Part shown: positions 7,869 through 17,268 of the stretch, one piece after another | Numbering within the stretch: the stretch's first letter is position 1 | Layout of the letters: every line of letters begins with the position of its first letter | Assembly: GCF_023349125.1 (NCBI RefSeq) | Contig: NZ_JAKIKT010000002.1 | Location: 794,567 to 858,566 of the forward strand | Direction: 5' to 3' | Length of the DNA: 64,000 nucleotides | From: Shewanella corallii | GTDB taxonomy: Bacteria; Pseudomonadota; Gammaproteobacteria; Enterobacterales; Shewanellaceae | The notes under the pieces: generated by a model | The model's input: the letters and a program-made list of their open reading frames with translations, nothing else | Databases searched by the model: none | What the model was told of the DNA's origin: nothing | Translations under genes and position numbers: made by a program

Positions 7869-9944
7869 ATGAAGACTGCCGGCAAAGCAAGATTCATCTC
7901 CATTAAAGGTCTGATGCTGTTTCTGGTGCTTACCAGTTTGGGAGCAACGGGCGTTTTGCTGGCATTCTCTATGATGATGTCCGAAAAAAACGTGCAGGGG
8001 ATACATCAGATCTCAACCATCTCCAGTGCACAGGAAGCCATTATTTCGGCTAATAAGTCAGTCAATGGGCTATTTACCCGCATCAGTAACATCACCTCCA
8101 CTAAACAGATGGCTGAGCTTGAAAGCCTGCCACCGGCGAAACCTTTAAAACAGCAATTTGACTTAGCCTCCTCAAAGTTGGGAAAAGCTCTCGAAGACAA
8201 GCAACAGATGTCCAGGTTGAGCTCTTCCTTCAACAAGCTGTTTGCCGACACTGAGAATATTGCCGTCAGACAGACGGAATATCTCGAACAAAAACAGCAG
8301 TTAAGTTCGCTGCAGAATAGCTTTAATTCAGGCGCTGCGGAACTGGAGAAAGCCCTGTCCAAACTCCAGGGAAAAACGAGGCTCTCTATCGGGTTGCAGC
8401 AGCGCAGATTGAAAAGACTGGCAGCCTCAGGTTTTGATGAAAATGACCCAGACAGTGCCAGAAAGCTGTTTGAATCCACCAATAACTATTTGGGAAGCAA
8501 GCAATCCGAGTCTCTCGCCAATATAGAAAAACTGAGCTTTACCTCTCAATATCTTATCTCCATCACCTGGGAGTTGTTCAGTACCAGCAGCATCGATGAA
8601 TTGCTCAGCATCAAGAATAACCAGGCAGTGCAAGCCATCGACGAACTGAACTCTCTACTGAAACTGGTGGACAAAGATATTGGTAGCTCAACCAAGTACA
8701 GCGCACTGTTGGCGGATATAGATAAACGGCTTCTGGAGGTTGTGACCATTGCTTTCGGTGATGAGGACTCCATCTACCAAAGAAAGCTGGCGTTGTTGTC
8801 CATAGACGAGCAGATAGTCAACCTTATCTTCGAGGCCTCTTCATCCAGTCAACAGCTGGATACAGTGTTTGGTAAGGTTGAAGCTCAGGTGCTTGACTCC
8901 CGCCAGCAGATCAACAGCTCCACTCTGGAAGATTCACGGGAAAGCAGATCCTTACTGCTATCTATCAGTACCGGGGTCATACTGTTTGTTCTGGTGATGG
9001 GTTTTGTTGTGGCCAGCTATATCACCAACTGCCTCAATGGCCTCTCTCAGGCACTTGAAAACATAGCAAGGGGTGAAGGCGATCTAACGGTTCGACTGAG
9101 TGCTCCCAAGGTCAAAGAACTGTCGGATATCAGCAACAACTTCAACCAGTTTGTCGCCACTATAGAAGCCGCCATCATTAAAGTTTCTGCCGTCACAGGA
9201 AAGCTGGATCAAGCCAGCTTGTCTGCAGCCAAACAAACGTCAGTGCTGGACAATAAGATCAATGCCCAGCTCAGTCAGGTAGAAAACGTCTCAGCCGCCA
9301 CGTCGCAAATGCACTCTTCTATCGAAAACACCCTGGATAAAACCCGTATGTCCGGCGAGCTGTCCCAACAGGCTCATGAATTTGCGGCCAGTGGTGAACA
9401 GGTTGTTGAAGATGTTATTGAGGCAATGAAAGAGATCTCCGCAGCCAGTGATCGTATGTCCAATATTATTGGCGTTATTGATGAAATTGCTTTCACCACC
9501 AACCTGCTGGCGTTGAACGCAGCAGTTGAAGCTGCCAGAGCCGGTGAGCAGGGGCGGGGCTTCGGTGTCGTCGCCGGAGAGGTTCGGGGGCTGGCTCAGC
9601 GAAGCTCAGGAGCTGCCAGAGAAATTTCAGAGCTGATTGAAGATTCGTTGGAAAAGGTGGAGTCAGGCACCAGGCTGGTCACAGAGTCAGGAGAGCTGCT
9701 GAAGCAGATTACTGTCTCAAGCAGCAATGTCCGAGATAATGTCCAGGAAGTGATGCAGGCGATGCAGGAGCAGAAGCAGCAGGTGCAGTTTGTTGATAAC
9801 GCCATGAGTAGCGTTGAGACAACCAATCAACAAAGCGCTGCTATGCTGCAGCGGGTAAATGCAAACTTCGAAGAGGTAAAACAGCAATCTACGGATCTGC
9901 TGGAAATGATTGAGAAGTTCCGATTTGGCAAGCCCAGGGAGTAA
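7869..9944 (+). CDS. Methyl-accepting chemotaxis protein, paired with the upstream binding protein
   Basis: Starting from ATG 7869 (TGAGG six bases upstream; an ATG at 7857 is too close to any site), the product is 691 residues. It has a first membrane helix at about 15-35 and a long, mostly helical periplasmic region of about 330 residues. The second membrane helix ([24 protein letters not shown]) is at about 363-387, followed by a HAMP domain. The cytoplasmic signalling domain carries the hairpin tip [37 protein letters not shown]. The all-helical sensor region resembles TorS-type modules that read a periplasmic partner (inference). The adjacent binding protein is the obvious candidate partner. 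No pentapeptide CheR tether is seen at the C-terminus. Confidence 0.93.
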   Translation: MKTAGKARFISIKGLMLFLVLTSLGATGVLLAFSMMMSEKNVQGIHQISTISSAQEAIISANKSVNGLFTRISNITSTKQMAELESLPPAKPLKQQFDLASSKLGKALEDKQQMSRLSSSFNKLFADTENIAVRQTEYLEQKQQLSSLQNSFNSGAAELEKALSKLQGKTRLSIGLQQRRLKRLAASGFDENDPDSARKLFESTNNYLGSKQSESLANIEKLSFTSQYLISITWELFSTSSIDELLSIKNNQAVQAIDELNSLLKLVDKDIGSSTKYSALLADIDKRLLEVVTIAFGDEDSIYQRKLALLSIDEQIVNLIFEASSSSQQLDTVFGKVEAQVLDSRQQINSSTLEDSRESRSLLLSISTGVILFVLVMGFVVASYITNCLNGLSQALENIARGEGDLTVRLSAPKVKELSDISNNFNQFVATIEAAIIKVSAVTGKLDQASLSAAKQTSVLDNKINAQLSQVENVSAATSQMHSSIENTLDKTRMSGELSQQAHEFAASGEQVVEDVIEAMKEISAASDRMSNIIGVIDEIAFTTNLLALNAAVEAARAGEQGRGFGVVAGEVRGLAQRSSGAAREISELIEDSLEKVESGTRLVTESGELLKQITVSSSNVRDNVQEVMQAMQEQKQQVQFVDNAMSSVETTNQQSAAMLQRVNANFEEVKQQSTDLLEMIEKFRFGKPRE

Positions 9945-10048
9945 CCCTGTTTCAACCCTTCACAGTCAAAAGCTCACCCCACAGCTCAGGCCTTCCGCCC
10001 CCTCAGCCTGAGTGACCTGAAGAAGCAGAGCCAATTGTCAGCGCTAAC

Positions 10049-10072
10049 AAAAAGGGCTCCCTGAGGAGCCCT
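10049..10072 (-). terminator. Terminator of yggL
   Basis: AGGGCTCC-CTGA-GGAGCCCT forms an 8-base stem; read on the minus strand it is followed by TTTTTG. It lies 26 bases after the YggL stop. Confidence 0.85.
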
Positions 10073-10097
10073 GTCATAAACCTAAGCGGTTCATCCA

Positions 10098-10457
10098 TTA
10101 ACTGAAATCAGCAAACTCGCCGTAGGTCAGATCAAGCAGCTCGCCCAGTTGAAACTCAGTCACTTTAGCGTGCCCTTTCAACCAGTCATTCAATACTTGA
10201 CGGTCTTCTTCGGAAGGAGAACCATAGCGGGTTTCCGGCATGATAATGGCGTCACATACGCCGTTGGATGCACCACATACGCAGCACAATTCGCGGGATT
10301 CCAACAGCGCCATCAGCTCATCAGTGAACTCGTCATATTCCTGCTCAGCATCGCAGGTCAGCTGGCTTTGCAGCTGAAAACCATACACGGCAAACTCACC
10401 CAGATAGAGCTTCTTACGCAGGCGGCGGGACTTGTTATCTACTTTGTCCAGTTTCAT
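10098..10457 (-). CDS. yggL: YggL-family 50S ribosome-binding protein (DUF469)
   Basis: This 119-residue cytoplasmic protein has the YggL layout: a basic N-terminus with NKSRRLRKKLYLGEFAVYGFQ, a central acidic helix (EQEYDEFTDELMALLESR), and a C-terminal E(L)LDLTYGEFAD segment. In E. coli the corresponding motifs are NRSRRLRKKMHIDEF and TSELFDVW. YggL binds the 50S ribosomal subunit. The central region carries an unusual CCVCGASNGVC cluster not present in the E. coli protein as I remember it; it could bind metal or form disulfides, and this is unverified. The gene is monocistronic. Confidence 0.85.
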   Translation of the reverse strand: MKLDKVDNKSRRLRKKLYLGEFAVYGFQLQSQLTCDAEQEYDEFTDELMALLESRELCCVCGASNGVCDAIIMPETRYGSPSEEDRQVLNDWLKGHAKVTEFQLGELLDLTYGEFADFS

Positions 10458-10565
10458 TTTAAAACTCTCGACTTATCAAAAAAAGCAAGCTTACTGCGAC
10501 ACAAGCCATAGTGCCAGCGGGATCTGCACCTCTCTCCCCTTGACATTACACCACTTTATATGTTG

Positions 10566-10584
10566 AATGATATTAATTATCATT
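10566..10584. promoter_or_regulatory. Fur box upstream of the FagA-like/fumC operon
   Basis: AATGATATTAATTATCATT is a 19-base inverted repeat (AATGATA-N5-TATCATT) very close to the Fur consensus built from GATAATGATAATCATTATC. It sits about 20 bases before the first gene of the plus-strand operon, so Fe-Fur repression of an iron-free fumarase is the natural reading. Confidence 0.85.
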
Positions 10585-10604
10585 TGCAACAAGCGTAAAA
10601 CAAG

Positions 10605-10988
10605 ATGCACCCATGTCGACCTCGTTTCAGTCAGTTCCAACATCAGGATCCCGCCATCAATGCCTTGAGAGAAAAAGTCCGCTATGCCACTGAGGAAGAT
10701 AATCCCGGGCTGGTGCTACTTTGGCTCAGCGCCGAGGAAACAAGCCTGAATAATGATATGGAGGCGGCCAGAGTACTGTTTCAGGCACAGTATCAATTGT
10801 TGCTCGACACCCTGGCGGATGACCTGAACCCACCGCATTGGCGCCTTTGGTGCCTGGATAATATCTATCGGCCTCTGCAGGGGCTGTCCCGCCTGGCCAG
10901 CACAGCCAGACAGCAGGCTCACCTGCGCAACCTGCTGGTGGAGCTGAGGCTCACCACCCAATATTGCCGCACCGCTTTACATCAATAA
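10605..10988 (+). CDS. FagA-like small protein encoded upstream of fumC
   Basis: This 127-residue soluble, helical protein has no signal peptide. It contains ARVLFQAQYQLLLDTLADDL and HWRLWCLDNIYRPLQGLSRLA. In Pseudomonas the Fur-regulated operon fagA-fumC-orfX-sodA begins with a small gene of unknown function in exactly this position. The Fur box, position (20 bases before fumC) and composition suggest this is the counterpart, but I assign it by context more than by sequence. The ATG at 10605 has no strong ribosome site and no better in-frame start was found. Confidence 0.6.
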   Translation: MHPCRPRFSQFQHQDPAINALREKVRYATEEDNPGLVLLWLSAEETSLNNDMEAARVLFQAQYQLLLDTLADDLNPPHWRLWCLDNIYRPLQGLSRLASTARQQAHLRNLLVELRLTTQYCRTALHQ

Positions 10989-11008
10989 TCACCACTGAGT
11001 AACTAAGT

Positions 11009-12385
11009 ATGGAAACCAGAATTGAAACCGACAGCATGGGGGCTTTGGAGGTTCCCAGGCATGCGCTGTATGGCGCTCAAACCCAGCGTGCCATCAATAA
11101 TTTTCCAGTCAGTGGCCGCACCATGCCGGAGAGTTTTATCAGAGCCCTGCTACTGGCCAAAGCTGCAGCAGCCCGGGCCAATGCCAAGCTGGAACTGCTG
11201 CCGGCGCCCTTGTGTGAAGCCATTGCAGAAGCCGCCGATGAGCTCAGAGACAGCGGCGATTTGATGCAACATTTCCCGGTCGATGTGTTCCAGACCGGCT
11301 CTGGCACCAGCAGTAATATGAACGCCAATGAAGTGCTGGCGACATTGGCCTCAGCCAAGCTGGGTCAGACTGTCAGCCCCAACGACCATGTTAACTTTGG
11401 CCAAAGCAGCAACGACACCATCCCAAGCAGTATTCACATCAGTGCCGCCATCGCTCTGGAAAACCAGTTGTTGCCAGCTCTGACCCACCTCACCCGCACT
11501 ATTTTGCAGAAGTCAGAAGAGGTGGATAAGTACGTTAAAACCGGCCGAACTCATCTGATGGATGCCATGCCGGTACGCATGAGCCAAAGCCTGCTGTGCT
11601 GGGCAGATCAGCTGGAACAAAATGTCGCCAGATTGGTGGAGCAGTTGCCACAGCTGCAGACTCTTGCACAGGGCGGTACTGCGGTAGGGACAGGCATTAA
11701 CGCCCACCCCAAGTTTGGCAGCCGCTTTTGCGAGGAATTGAATCTGGAAACCGGACTCAAATTCCATCCCGCAGGGAATCTGTTCAGTCGTATCTCCACC
11801 CAGGATACTGCGGTCAGTCTGTCAGGGCAGCTCAAGGCCACCGCCGTCAGCATGATGAAAATCAGCAATGATCTGAGATGGATGAACTCCGGCCCTCTGG
11901 CAGGACTGGGAGAAATTGAACTGGAAGCACTGCAACCCGGCTCATCGATAATGCCCGGCAAGGTCAACCCGGTAGTTCCGGAATCTGTTTGTATGGTGGC
12001 CGCTCAGGTGATAGGCAATGACGCCACAATCACCATTGCCGGCCAGTCCGGAAACTTTGAACTCAACGTCATGCTGCCTGTGGTGGCAGACAACCTGCTA
12101 CAGAGTATCGAGCTGCTTACCAAAGCCTGCTTGTTGCTGGCAGACAAGGCCATTGCCGGTTTTAAAGTGAATGAAGATAAACTCAACCAGTCACTGTCAC
12201 GCAACCCGATTCTGGTTACAGCTCTGAATCCGGTTATTGGTTACCTTAAAGCTGCCGAAATTGCCAAAAAGGCCTATACCGAAAATCGCCCTGTGATTGA
12301 TGTGGCAGCGCAAGAAACCCAACTCAGCCGGGAAGAGTTATTGGTGTTGCTGGATCCGGCCAAACTGACCCGCGGTGGACTATGA
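11009..12385 (+). CDS. fumC: Class II fumarate hydratase (iron-independent fumarase C)
   Basis: This 458-residue enzyme of the fumarase/aspartase superfamily interconverts fumarate and malate in the TCA cycle without an Fe-S cluster. The family landmarks are present: DVFQTGSGTSSNMNANEV near 97, NFGQSSNDTIPSSIHI near 132, the GRTHLMDAMPVRMSQ segment carrying the catalytic His near 184, and the mobile signature loop GSSIMPGKVNPV near 313-324. The Fur box upstream of the FagA-like/fumC pair explains the logic: when iron is scarce and Fur lets go, an iron-free fumarase replaces Fe-S fumarases. A bidirectional terminator follows. Confidence 0.96.
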   Translation: METRIETDSMGALEVPRHALYGAQTQRAINNFPVSGRTMPESFIRALLLAKAAAARANAKLELLPAPLCEAIAEAADELRDSGDLMQHFPVDVFQTGSGTSSNMNANEVLATLASAKLGQTVSPNDHVNFGQSSNDTIPSSIHISAAIALENQLLPALTHLTRTILQKSEEVDKYVKTGRTHLMDAMPVRMSQSLLCWADQLEQNVARLVEQLPQLQTLAQGGTAVGTGINAHPKFGSRFCEELNLETGLKFHPAGNLFSRISTQDTAVSLSGQLKATAVSMMKISNDLRWMNSGPLAGLGEIELEALQPGSSIMPGKVNPVVPESVCMVAAQVIGNDATITIAGQSGNFELNVMLPVVADNLLQSIELLTKACLLLADKAIAGFKVNEDKLNQSLSRNPILVTALNPVIGYLKAAEIAKKAYTENRPVIDVAAQETQLSREELLVLLDPAKLTRGGL

Positions 12386-12424
12386 CCTCTGTCGCGTAAA
12401 GGTTACAACGCCATCCGGCAAAGT

Positions 12425-12452
12425 AAAAAGCCCTCCAATCGGAGGGCTTTTT
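12425..12452. terminator. Bidirectional terminator between fumC and the TonB receptor gene
   Basis: AAAAAGCCCTCC-AATC-GGAGGGCTTTTT is a perfect 12-base stem placed between two convergent genes. Confidence 0.93.
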
Positions 12453-12477
12453 CCAGGCTGTCAGATTTTTTAGGCTA

Positions 12478-14580
12478 TCAGAAGGTAAAGGCCAGTTCGG
12501 TCTTAATGTTGCGTCCCAGGCCATAATTCCCCAAACCACCACCAGTGCCGGCCAACACCTGATACTCCTCGTCAAACAGATTATCCACGGCGACATTGAC
12601 CGCCAGCCAGTCGGTGATATCCCAGTTGGCATACAGACCTACCAGAGTGTAATTCTCATGGGTCTGCTCAACATAACGACGACTGGCAGGGTCATAGACC
12701 TGCACCTGTCTGTCATCCACAAACAGTACCTGAGTCGACAGCCTGACCTGATCATCAAACAGATAAGTCCCCAGGGACACAGCCAGCTTATCTGCCGGCA
12801 GGAACCACAATGGCTCACCGGCTTCATCTTCGCCATCTATGGTGCTGTAGCTCAAATCGACAAAGTAATCCGGAGTACGGTAGTTAAGTTCAAACTCAAT
12901 ACCGTCTCTGTCATTTTCTCCCAGATTGGCATAACGCTGTCCGGGTGGCGGATTGTCAGCACCTGTGTTACTGACGATCTCGTCGGTAATTCGGGTATCA
13001 AAGTAGATGAGTCTGGCGTTCAGAGCATCTCTGTCAGCCCAGATATTATCAAAGGATGAGGCGGCACCAAATTCAGTGTTACTGCTATTTTCGACATCCA
13101 AAGACAAGGATGGAACCCGCCCCTGATATTCGTCATACAGCTCGTCCAGCAAAGGAGCTCTGAACCCCTGCTGATAGTTACCAAACAACTTGAGGTAATC
13201 TGTGACCTGGTAACTCAGCGACACCGCTGGCACAAACTGGTCATGATCTATCTTGGTATCCAGATCTGGAAATTTGGCGGCGAAGGCATCTGTGGGCTCA
13301 GACTCATAGCGCTCATAGCGGACACCGGCTATCAGCGTCCATTGATGCCAGTTGAATTCATCCTGCAGATAGATCCCCAGCCTGCGTTGATCGCCACCTG
13401 GCTGAGAGCTGATCTCTGACGTCACAGGCGTTGAGCCATACTCTGTACATCGTCCTGTCATTGGGTCGTAGGACACACAGGGCAGCGCGGTTTTCTCACC
13501 AATCCGCTCCTGATCTGTGTACTGCACACCATAGGTCAGCAGATGGGAGCCCAGTTGCGAGTTGTTGACCAGATCCAGTGTCAGTATGTTGTACTCATAA
13601 CGGGACTCAATGCCGATAAAATCCTTCAGGAATCCAGAGCCATCAGACTCAGTGACATGGCTCTGGGTGTAACCCAGGCTGGCACGCAGGTCGATATAAT
13701 CAGAGTCTTCCGGGCTGAGTTCATAACTCAGATTAGCCACATCCTGAGTAACCTCCCGGTACACAGTGCCCCAGGCGCCTTCATCTGTGGTATTAAACTC
13801 GGTACGCTGAGCATCATCCAGCTTGGTATAGCTCAGACTGATGGCCTGATCGTCCGACGGGTAAAACTCGCCTTTCAGCAACCAGGAATCATTCTTGACC
13901 GCCGAATTGTCGAGAGTTTCACCATTGGACAATTCAAAATCCTTACTGTCGCGTTTAATATACGCCGCCAGCAAATCAATGGAATCAAGCGGGCGGGCAT
14001 AGGCAAATACAGTGCCGTTTTCCTGCTCATTATTACTGTGGTAACCCAGTTTCACCTTGGCTCCGGCTTGCTCATCCTTGCCCAGAAAATCACCGGCATC
14101 TTTGAGCTCAACCTGGACGACGCCACCCAAGGCCCCGGCACCGTGCAATACGGTCGATGGGCCACGCTTGATGCTGACCGTTTTGAACAACTCAGGATCG
14201 CCAAAGAAGCTTCCCATTCGGTACTTCTCAAAGGTCTGAACGGCACCGTCGACAGTCACCATTACATCTTCAGCATCGTCAAAACCACGAATGCCAAACT
14301 TACCACCCGTCACAAATGGCCCGCCCGTGGCTGTCACATTCGGCACCATATCCAGCACCTCAAACATGGTATTGGCCTGCTTACGCTCAATTTCCTCGCT
14401 GGTGATAACATTGATCGCCTGAGATGAATCCAACGCCGTTTTCGCCGTTCGGGTTGCTGTTACTGTGATCTCATCCAAGGCCGTAGTAATCGTGTTGTCA
14501 TCCTTTGGTTTGTCTTCAGCCAGTACAGTTGCCGGCATTATGGCCAGCAATAAACTCGCTGCCACCCTGGTAAGTTTCAT
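12478..14580 (-). CDS. TonB-dependent outer-membrane receptor, probably haem/haemoglobin type
   Basis: The 700-residue product starts with a signal peptide (…LLLAIMPATVLA-E). A TonB box region follows (LDEITVTATRTAKTALD), then the plug domain (EEIERKQANTMFEVLDMVPNVTATGG, VSIKRGPSTVLHGAGALGGVV), and a 22-strand barrel ending in aromatic TELAFTF. The GFRAPLLDELYDEY segment near 477-490 is the FRAP-type box of haem receptors (HutA/HugA/HmuR type). It uses proton-motive force through TonB to move its ligand into the periplasm. A Fur-like box lies about 100 bases upstream, fitting iron acquisition. No haem-transport partners (hutBCD, tonB) are adjacent. Haem specificity is inferred from the box and family resemblance. 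Confidence 0.85.
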   Translation of the reverse strand: MKLTRVAASLLLAIMPATVLAEDKPKDDNTITTALDEITVTATRTAKTALDSSQAINVITSEEIERKQANTMFEVLDMVPNVTATGGPFVTGGKFGIRGFDDAEDVMVTVDGAVQTFEKYRMGSFFGDPELFKTVSIKRGPSTVLHGAGALGGVVQVELKDAGDFLGKDEQAGAKVKLGYHSNNEQENGTVFAYARPLDSIDLLAAYIKRDSKDFELSNGETLDNSAVKNDSWLLKGEFYPSDDQAISLSYTKLDDAQRTEFNTTDEGAWGTVYREVTQDVANLSYELSPEDSDYIDLRASLGYTQSHVTESDGSGFLKDFIGIESRYEYNILTLDLVNNSQLGSHLLTYGVQYTDQERIGEKTALPCVSYDPMTGRCTEYGSTPVTSEISSQPGGDQRRLGIYLQDEFNWHQWTLIAGVRYERYESEPTDAFAAKFPDLDTKIDHDQFVPAVSLSYQVTDYLKLFGNYQQGFRAPLLDELYDEYQGRVPSLSLDVENSSNTEFGAASSFDNIWADRDALNARLIYFDTRITDEIVSNTGADNPPPGQRYANLGENDRDGIEFELNYRTPDYFVDLSYSTIDGEDEAGEPLWFLPADKLAVSLGTYLFDDQVRLSTQVLFVDDRQVQVYDPASRRYVEQTHENYTLVGLYANWDITDWLAVNVAVDNLFDEEYQVLAGTGGGLGNYGLGRNIKTELAFTF

Positions 14581-14676
14581 ACCTCCCCCTATTTTTCGAT
14601 TTATCGGCAGGCTGAAACCACAAGTCTTTGGCCTTCAGCCCAAACTTTAGCGAGGGCTACTATACACAATCAAATA

Positions 14677-14697
14677 CAAATGATAAACATTTGCATT
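14677..14697. promoter_or_regulatory. Fur-like box upstream of the haem-type receptor
   Basis: The stretch CAAATGATAAACATTTGCATT contains AAATG-ATAAA-CATTT, an AT-rich dyad of the Fur type, about 100 bases upstream of the receptor start on the minus strand. The match is weaker than the one before the FagA-like gene. Confidence 0.65.
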
Positions 14698-15076
14698 AAC
14701 ATTCAATAAAAAGATTCAACAAGGCGGCAAGCATAATACAGTCACTTAACACCAAGCTTCTTTGCAAGTGGTGACCTGGCCGACAGCCGCTTATCTGTGA
14801 GGAGTATTTGATTTCACTTATTTTTACATTCTTTAAATCATCCAGTACTGGCATATTCCCGCCGCCAAAAAGGAAGCAGATTGGCAACTAATAAATATGA
14901 GAAATAAAACTCTGCAGATATTTATAGAAGTTAATTACCAAATAAGTATCGGCAATCGCTTTATAAGATAAAAACTGTAATTAAATGACTTTTTACGATG
15001 TTTTTTCAAACTGAATTCGTTTTTATTCTTCTCTTGCAAGGATGTGCTCGTTATTCCCTACTGTTAGGTACTCTCC
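14698..15076. other. AT-rich intergenic region before nupC
   Basis: About 380 bases with no supported gene. The right half (14930-15060) is strongly AT-rich and probably holds the promoter of the first nupC. I searched by eye for TGTGA-N6-TCACA sites and found none convincing. A possible 63-codon minus-strand frame (14696-14887) has no ribosome site or recognisable content and was not called. Confidence 0.4.
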
Positions 15077-16318
15077 ATGTTGCAATCTCTTTTGGGTATA
15101 ATAGCCCTGTTGGCTGTGGGCTATCTCTGCTCCCAGGCCAGACACAATATTAATTGGCGAACAGTTGCCGCTGCACTCGGTATTCAAGTTGTAGTGGCCG
15201 GCTTTGTGCTGGCTACTGATTTCGGCTCAGAGGTGCTGCTGGCCGTCGCCAATGCGGTATCCAGTGTACTTGGCTATGCAGCCAAAGGCATTGCGTTTGT
15301 ATTTGGCAACCTGGTCACGTATCAGGTCGACAACCTGGGCTTTATCTTTGCATTTCAGGTGTTGCCGGCCATTATCTTTACCTCGTCCTTGCTGAGCCTG
15401 CTGCACTATCTGGGGGTAATGCAGTGGTTTATCCGTATTCTGGGTGGCGGCTTGCAGCGAATCCTGGGATCTTCCCGCGCCGAGTCCATGAATGCCATTG
15501 CCAACACAGTTTGCAGCGGTACAGAGGCGCCTTTATTTGTTAAGCCCTTCTTACCCCATCTGACCAAATCAGAAATTTTTGCCATGATGACTGGCGGTAT
15601 AGCCTCTATCGCGGGCTCAATTCTGGCGGGATTGGCGGGACTGGGCGTAGATATCAAGTATCTGGTGATGGCCTGTTTTATGTCAGCGCCCGCCAGTTTA
15701 TTGTTTGCCAAACTGCTGCTGCCAGAGACAGAGGAACCCATTACCCAAGTCCCCCAGTTGCCTGACGCTGAGAAGCCCACCAACTTTATCGATGCGATTG
15801 CCAAAGGGGCAATATCCGGCCTTTATATCGCGGTTATCATTGGCGCCCTGCTAATCGCCTGTATCGGCTTAATGACGATGGTCAATGGCATTCTGGGCTG
15901 GGCGGGCAGTCAGGTCGGGGTTGAGAATGTCACGCTGGAAATGCTGTTGGGCATGGCGTTTGCGCCGGTCGCCTGGCTGATTGGCATCCCCTGGCACGAG
16001 GCTAATGTCGGCGGTAACTTTATCGCCCAGAAGCTGGTACTCAATGAGTTTGTCGCCTTTGCCGGTTTTGCCCCCTATATCAGTGGTGAAACCCTGATAA
16101 ACGGGCAGATGATGGCTGAAAAATCCATTGCCGTACTGACAGTTGCCCTGTGTGGTTTTGCCAATATCGGCTCTGTATCCATGATAGTTGCGGCTATGAG
16201 TACGCTTATCCCACAAAAATCCGGATTTATTGCCTCTGTAGGGATGAAGGTGCTGCTCGCAGCCACCCTGGCAAACCTATTGTCTGCAACCGTGGTCGGC
16301 CTGTTCCTGTCATTCTGA
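15077..16318 (+). CDS. nupC: Concentrative nucleoside transporter, NupC/CNT family (copy 1)
   Basis: This 413-residue polytopic inner-membrane protein imports nucleosides with cations. CNT landmarks are visible: GNLVTYQVDNLGFIFAFQVLPAIIF near 77-101, the ESMNAIANTVCSGTEAPLFVKPF core near 136-158, TGGIASIAGSILAGLAGLG near 172-190, and LNEFVAFAGFAPY near 319-331. It is closely related to a second copy two genes downstream and was probably duplicated locally. The core here reads CSGTEAP where copy 2 has CGQTESP, in the helix-tip region that contacts substrate and cation, so the two may differ in specificity. It ends in its own terminator and is thus transcribed separately from copy 2. Confidence 0.93.
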   Translation: MLQSLLGIIALLAVGYLCSQARHNINWRTVAAALGIQVVVAGFVLATDFGSEVLLAVANAVSSVLGYAAKGIAFVFGNLVTYQVDNLGFIFAFQVLPAIIFTSSLLSLLHYLGVMQWFIRILGGGLQRILGSSRAESMNAIANTVCSGTEAPLFVKPFLPHLTKSEIFAMMTGGIASIAGSILAGLAGLGVDIKYLVMACFMSAPASLLFAKLLLPETEEPITQVPQLPDAEKPTNFIDAIAKGAISGLYIAVIIGALLIACIGLMTMVNGILGWAGSQVGVENVTLEMLLGMAFAPVAWLIGIPWHEANVGGNFIAQKLVLNEFVAFAGFAPYISGETLINGQMMAEKSIAVLTVALCGFANIGSVSMIVAAMSTLIPQKSGFIASVGMKVLLAATLANLLSATVVGLFLSF

Positions 16319-16328
16319 TTACCCTGTC

Positions 16329-16357
16329 AGTCCCGTTAATTTAACGGGACTGTTTTA
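16329..16357 (+). terminator. Terminator of nupC copy 1
   Basis: AGTCCCGTTAAT-TTAACGGGACT forms a near-perfect stem followed by GTTTTATTT, directly after the transporter stop. Confidence 0.85.
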
Positions 16358-16689
16358 TTTCACTGCTAATTGCAGTTCATTACTTTTTAATTGCCAAACA
16401 ATAATAATTTGTGACGCTAATTCCATTATTCACTAATTCGTATCCACACTAATTCGCTCTTATGTAATATTAGCGCCCGATTTTATCCGGCCTAATCAAT
16501 GGATGACCGTATTATTTCTGGATAAGTAATCAAATGACACAAAAGAAATTAAATACGAATATAAAGCCATTAAATATCGATGTTTTATATTCGACTATTT
16601 TCAAGTGTGAAATTTAATTACCAAACCCGCCGATAAAATCACCAACTTAGATGAAATACTGTTCGGCCCCCCGGCCTTCAGGAGCGAAA
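16358..16689. other. AT-rich intergenic region before the quinone reductase gene
   Basis: About 330 bases with no gene. Two CRP-like half sites (TTTGTGACG near 16409 and AGTGTGAAAT near 16606) are visible but neither has a good second half. The region probably contains the promoter of the reductase-nupC copy 2 operon. Confidence 0.4.
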
Positions 16690-17247
16690 GTGAATAACAC
16701 CCTGCTGATCTCTGGTCATCCAAACCTTGAAAAGTCCGTTGCCAACCAGGGCATTCTGGATCTGTTGGCTGATGAGTCCAACATCACTGTTCGTAAGCTG
16801 GATACCCTGTACCCGGACTATCGTATCGATATTGCTGCCGAACAGGCTGCCTTACAAAGTGCCGACACCATCGTATTCCAGTTCCCACTGTACTGGTCGA
16901 CCTATCCGGCGATTATGAAAATCTGGTTCGACGAAGTCTTTACCTACAACTTCGCATTTGGCCCAGAGGGCGACAAGCTCAAAGGCAAGCGGGTTATTCT
17001 GTCCATCACCTGTGGTGCGACAGCCAATTCTTACAGCGAGGGAGAGTTTAACTTCTTCCCTCTGCCCCAGTATCTGCAAGCTGCAACTCACCCTATCAAG
17101 GCTGCACAAATGGCCATTGTCGATGAAGTGATTACTTTCGAAATGAACTCTACCGAAAGTGAAGGCGGCAACAGAGATCAGGTTATGCAACAGGTCCGTC
17201 AGCATACTGAGCAACTGCTTCAGGCAATCAACCAAATTAATCAATAA
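16690..17247 (+). CDS. Flavodoxin-fold NAD(P)H quinone oxidoreductase (KefF/MdaB/YheR-like)
   Basis: The start is taken as GTG 16690, five bases after a clear GGAG (16681-16684); an ATG at 16651 lacks one. The 185-residue cytoplasmic product opens with NNTLLISGHPNLEKS, the FMN-binding phosphate loop of this family. It contains FQFPLYWSTYPAIMKIWFDEVF near 65-86 and the GPEGDKLKGKRVILSITCGA segment near 93-112. These are typical of the NAD(P)H dehydrogenase (quinone) family that performs two-electron reduction of quinones. It lies 21 bases before nupC copy 2, so the two are probably co-transcribed. A link between a quinone reductase and nucleoside uptake is unexplained. Confidence 0.85.
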   Translation: MNNTLLISGHPNLEKSVANQGILDLLADESNITVRKLDTLYPDYRIDIAAEQAALQSADTIVFQFPLYWSTYPAIMKIWFDEVFTYNFAFGPEGDKLKGKRVILSITCGATANSYSEGEFNFFPLPQYLQAATHPIKAAQMAIVDEVITFEMNSTESEGGNRDQVMQQVRQHTEQLLQAINQINQ

Positions 17248-17268
17248 GCATTCACAGGTATCTTCACC

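Noticed and set aside
13543..14427. Open frame of 294 codons antisense to the haem-type receptor
   Set aside because: It has no ribosome site or domain and is fully covered by the TonB receptor on the other strand.
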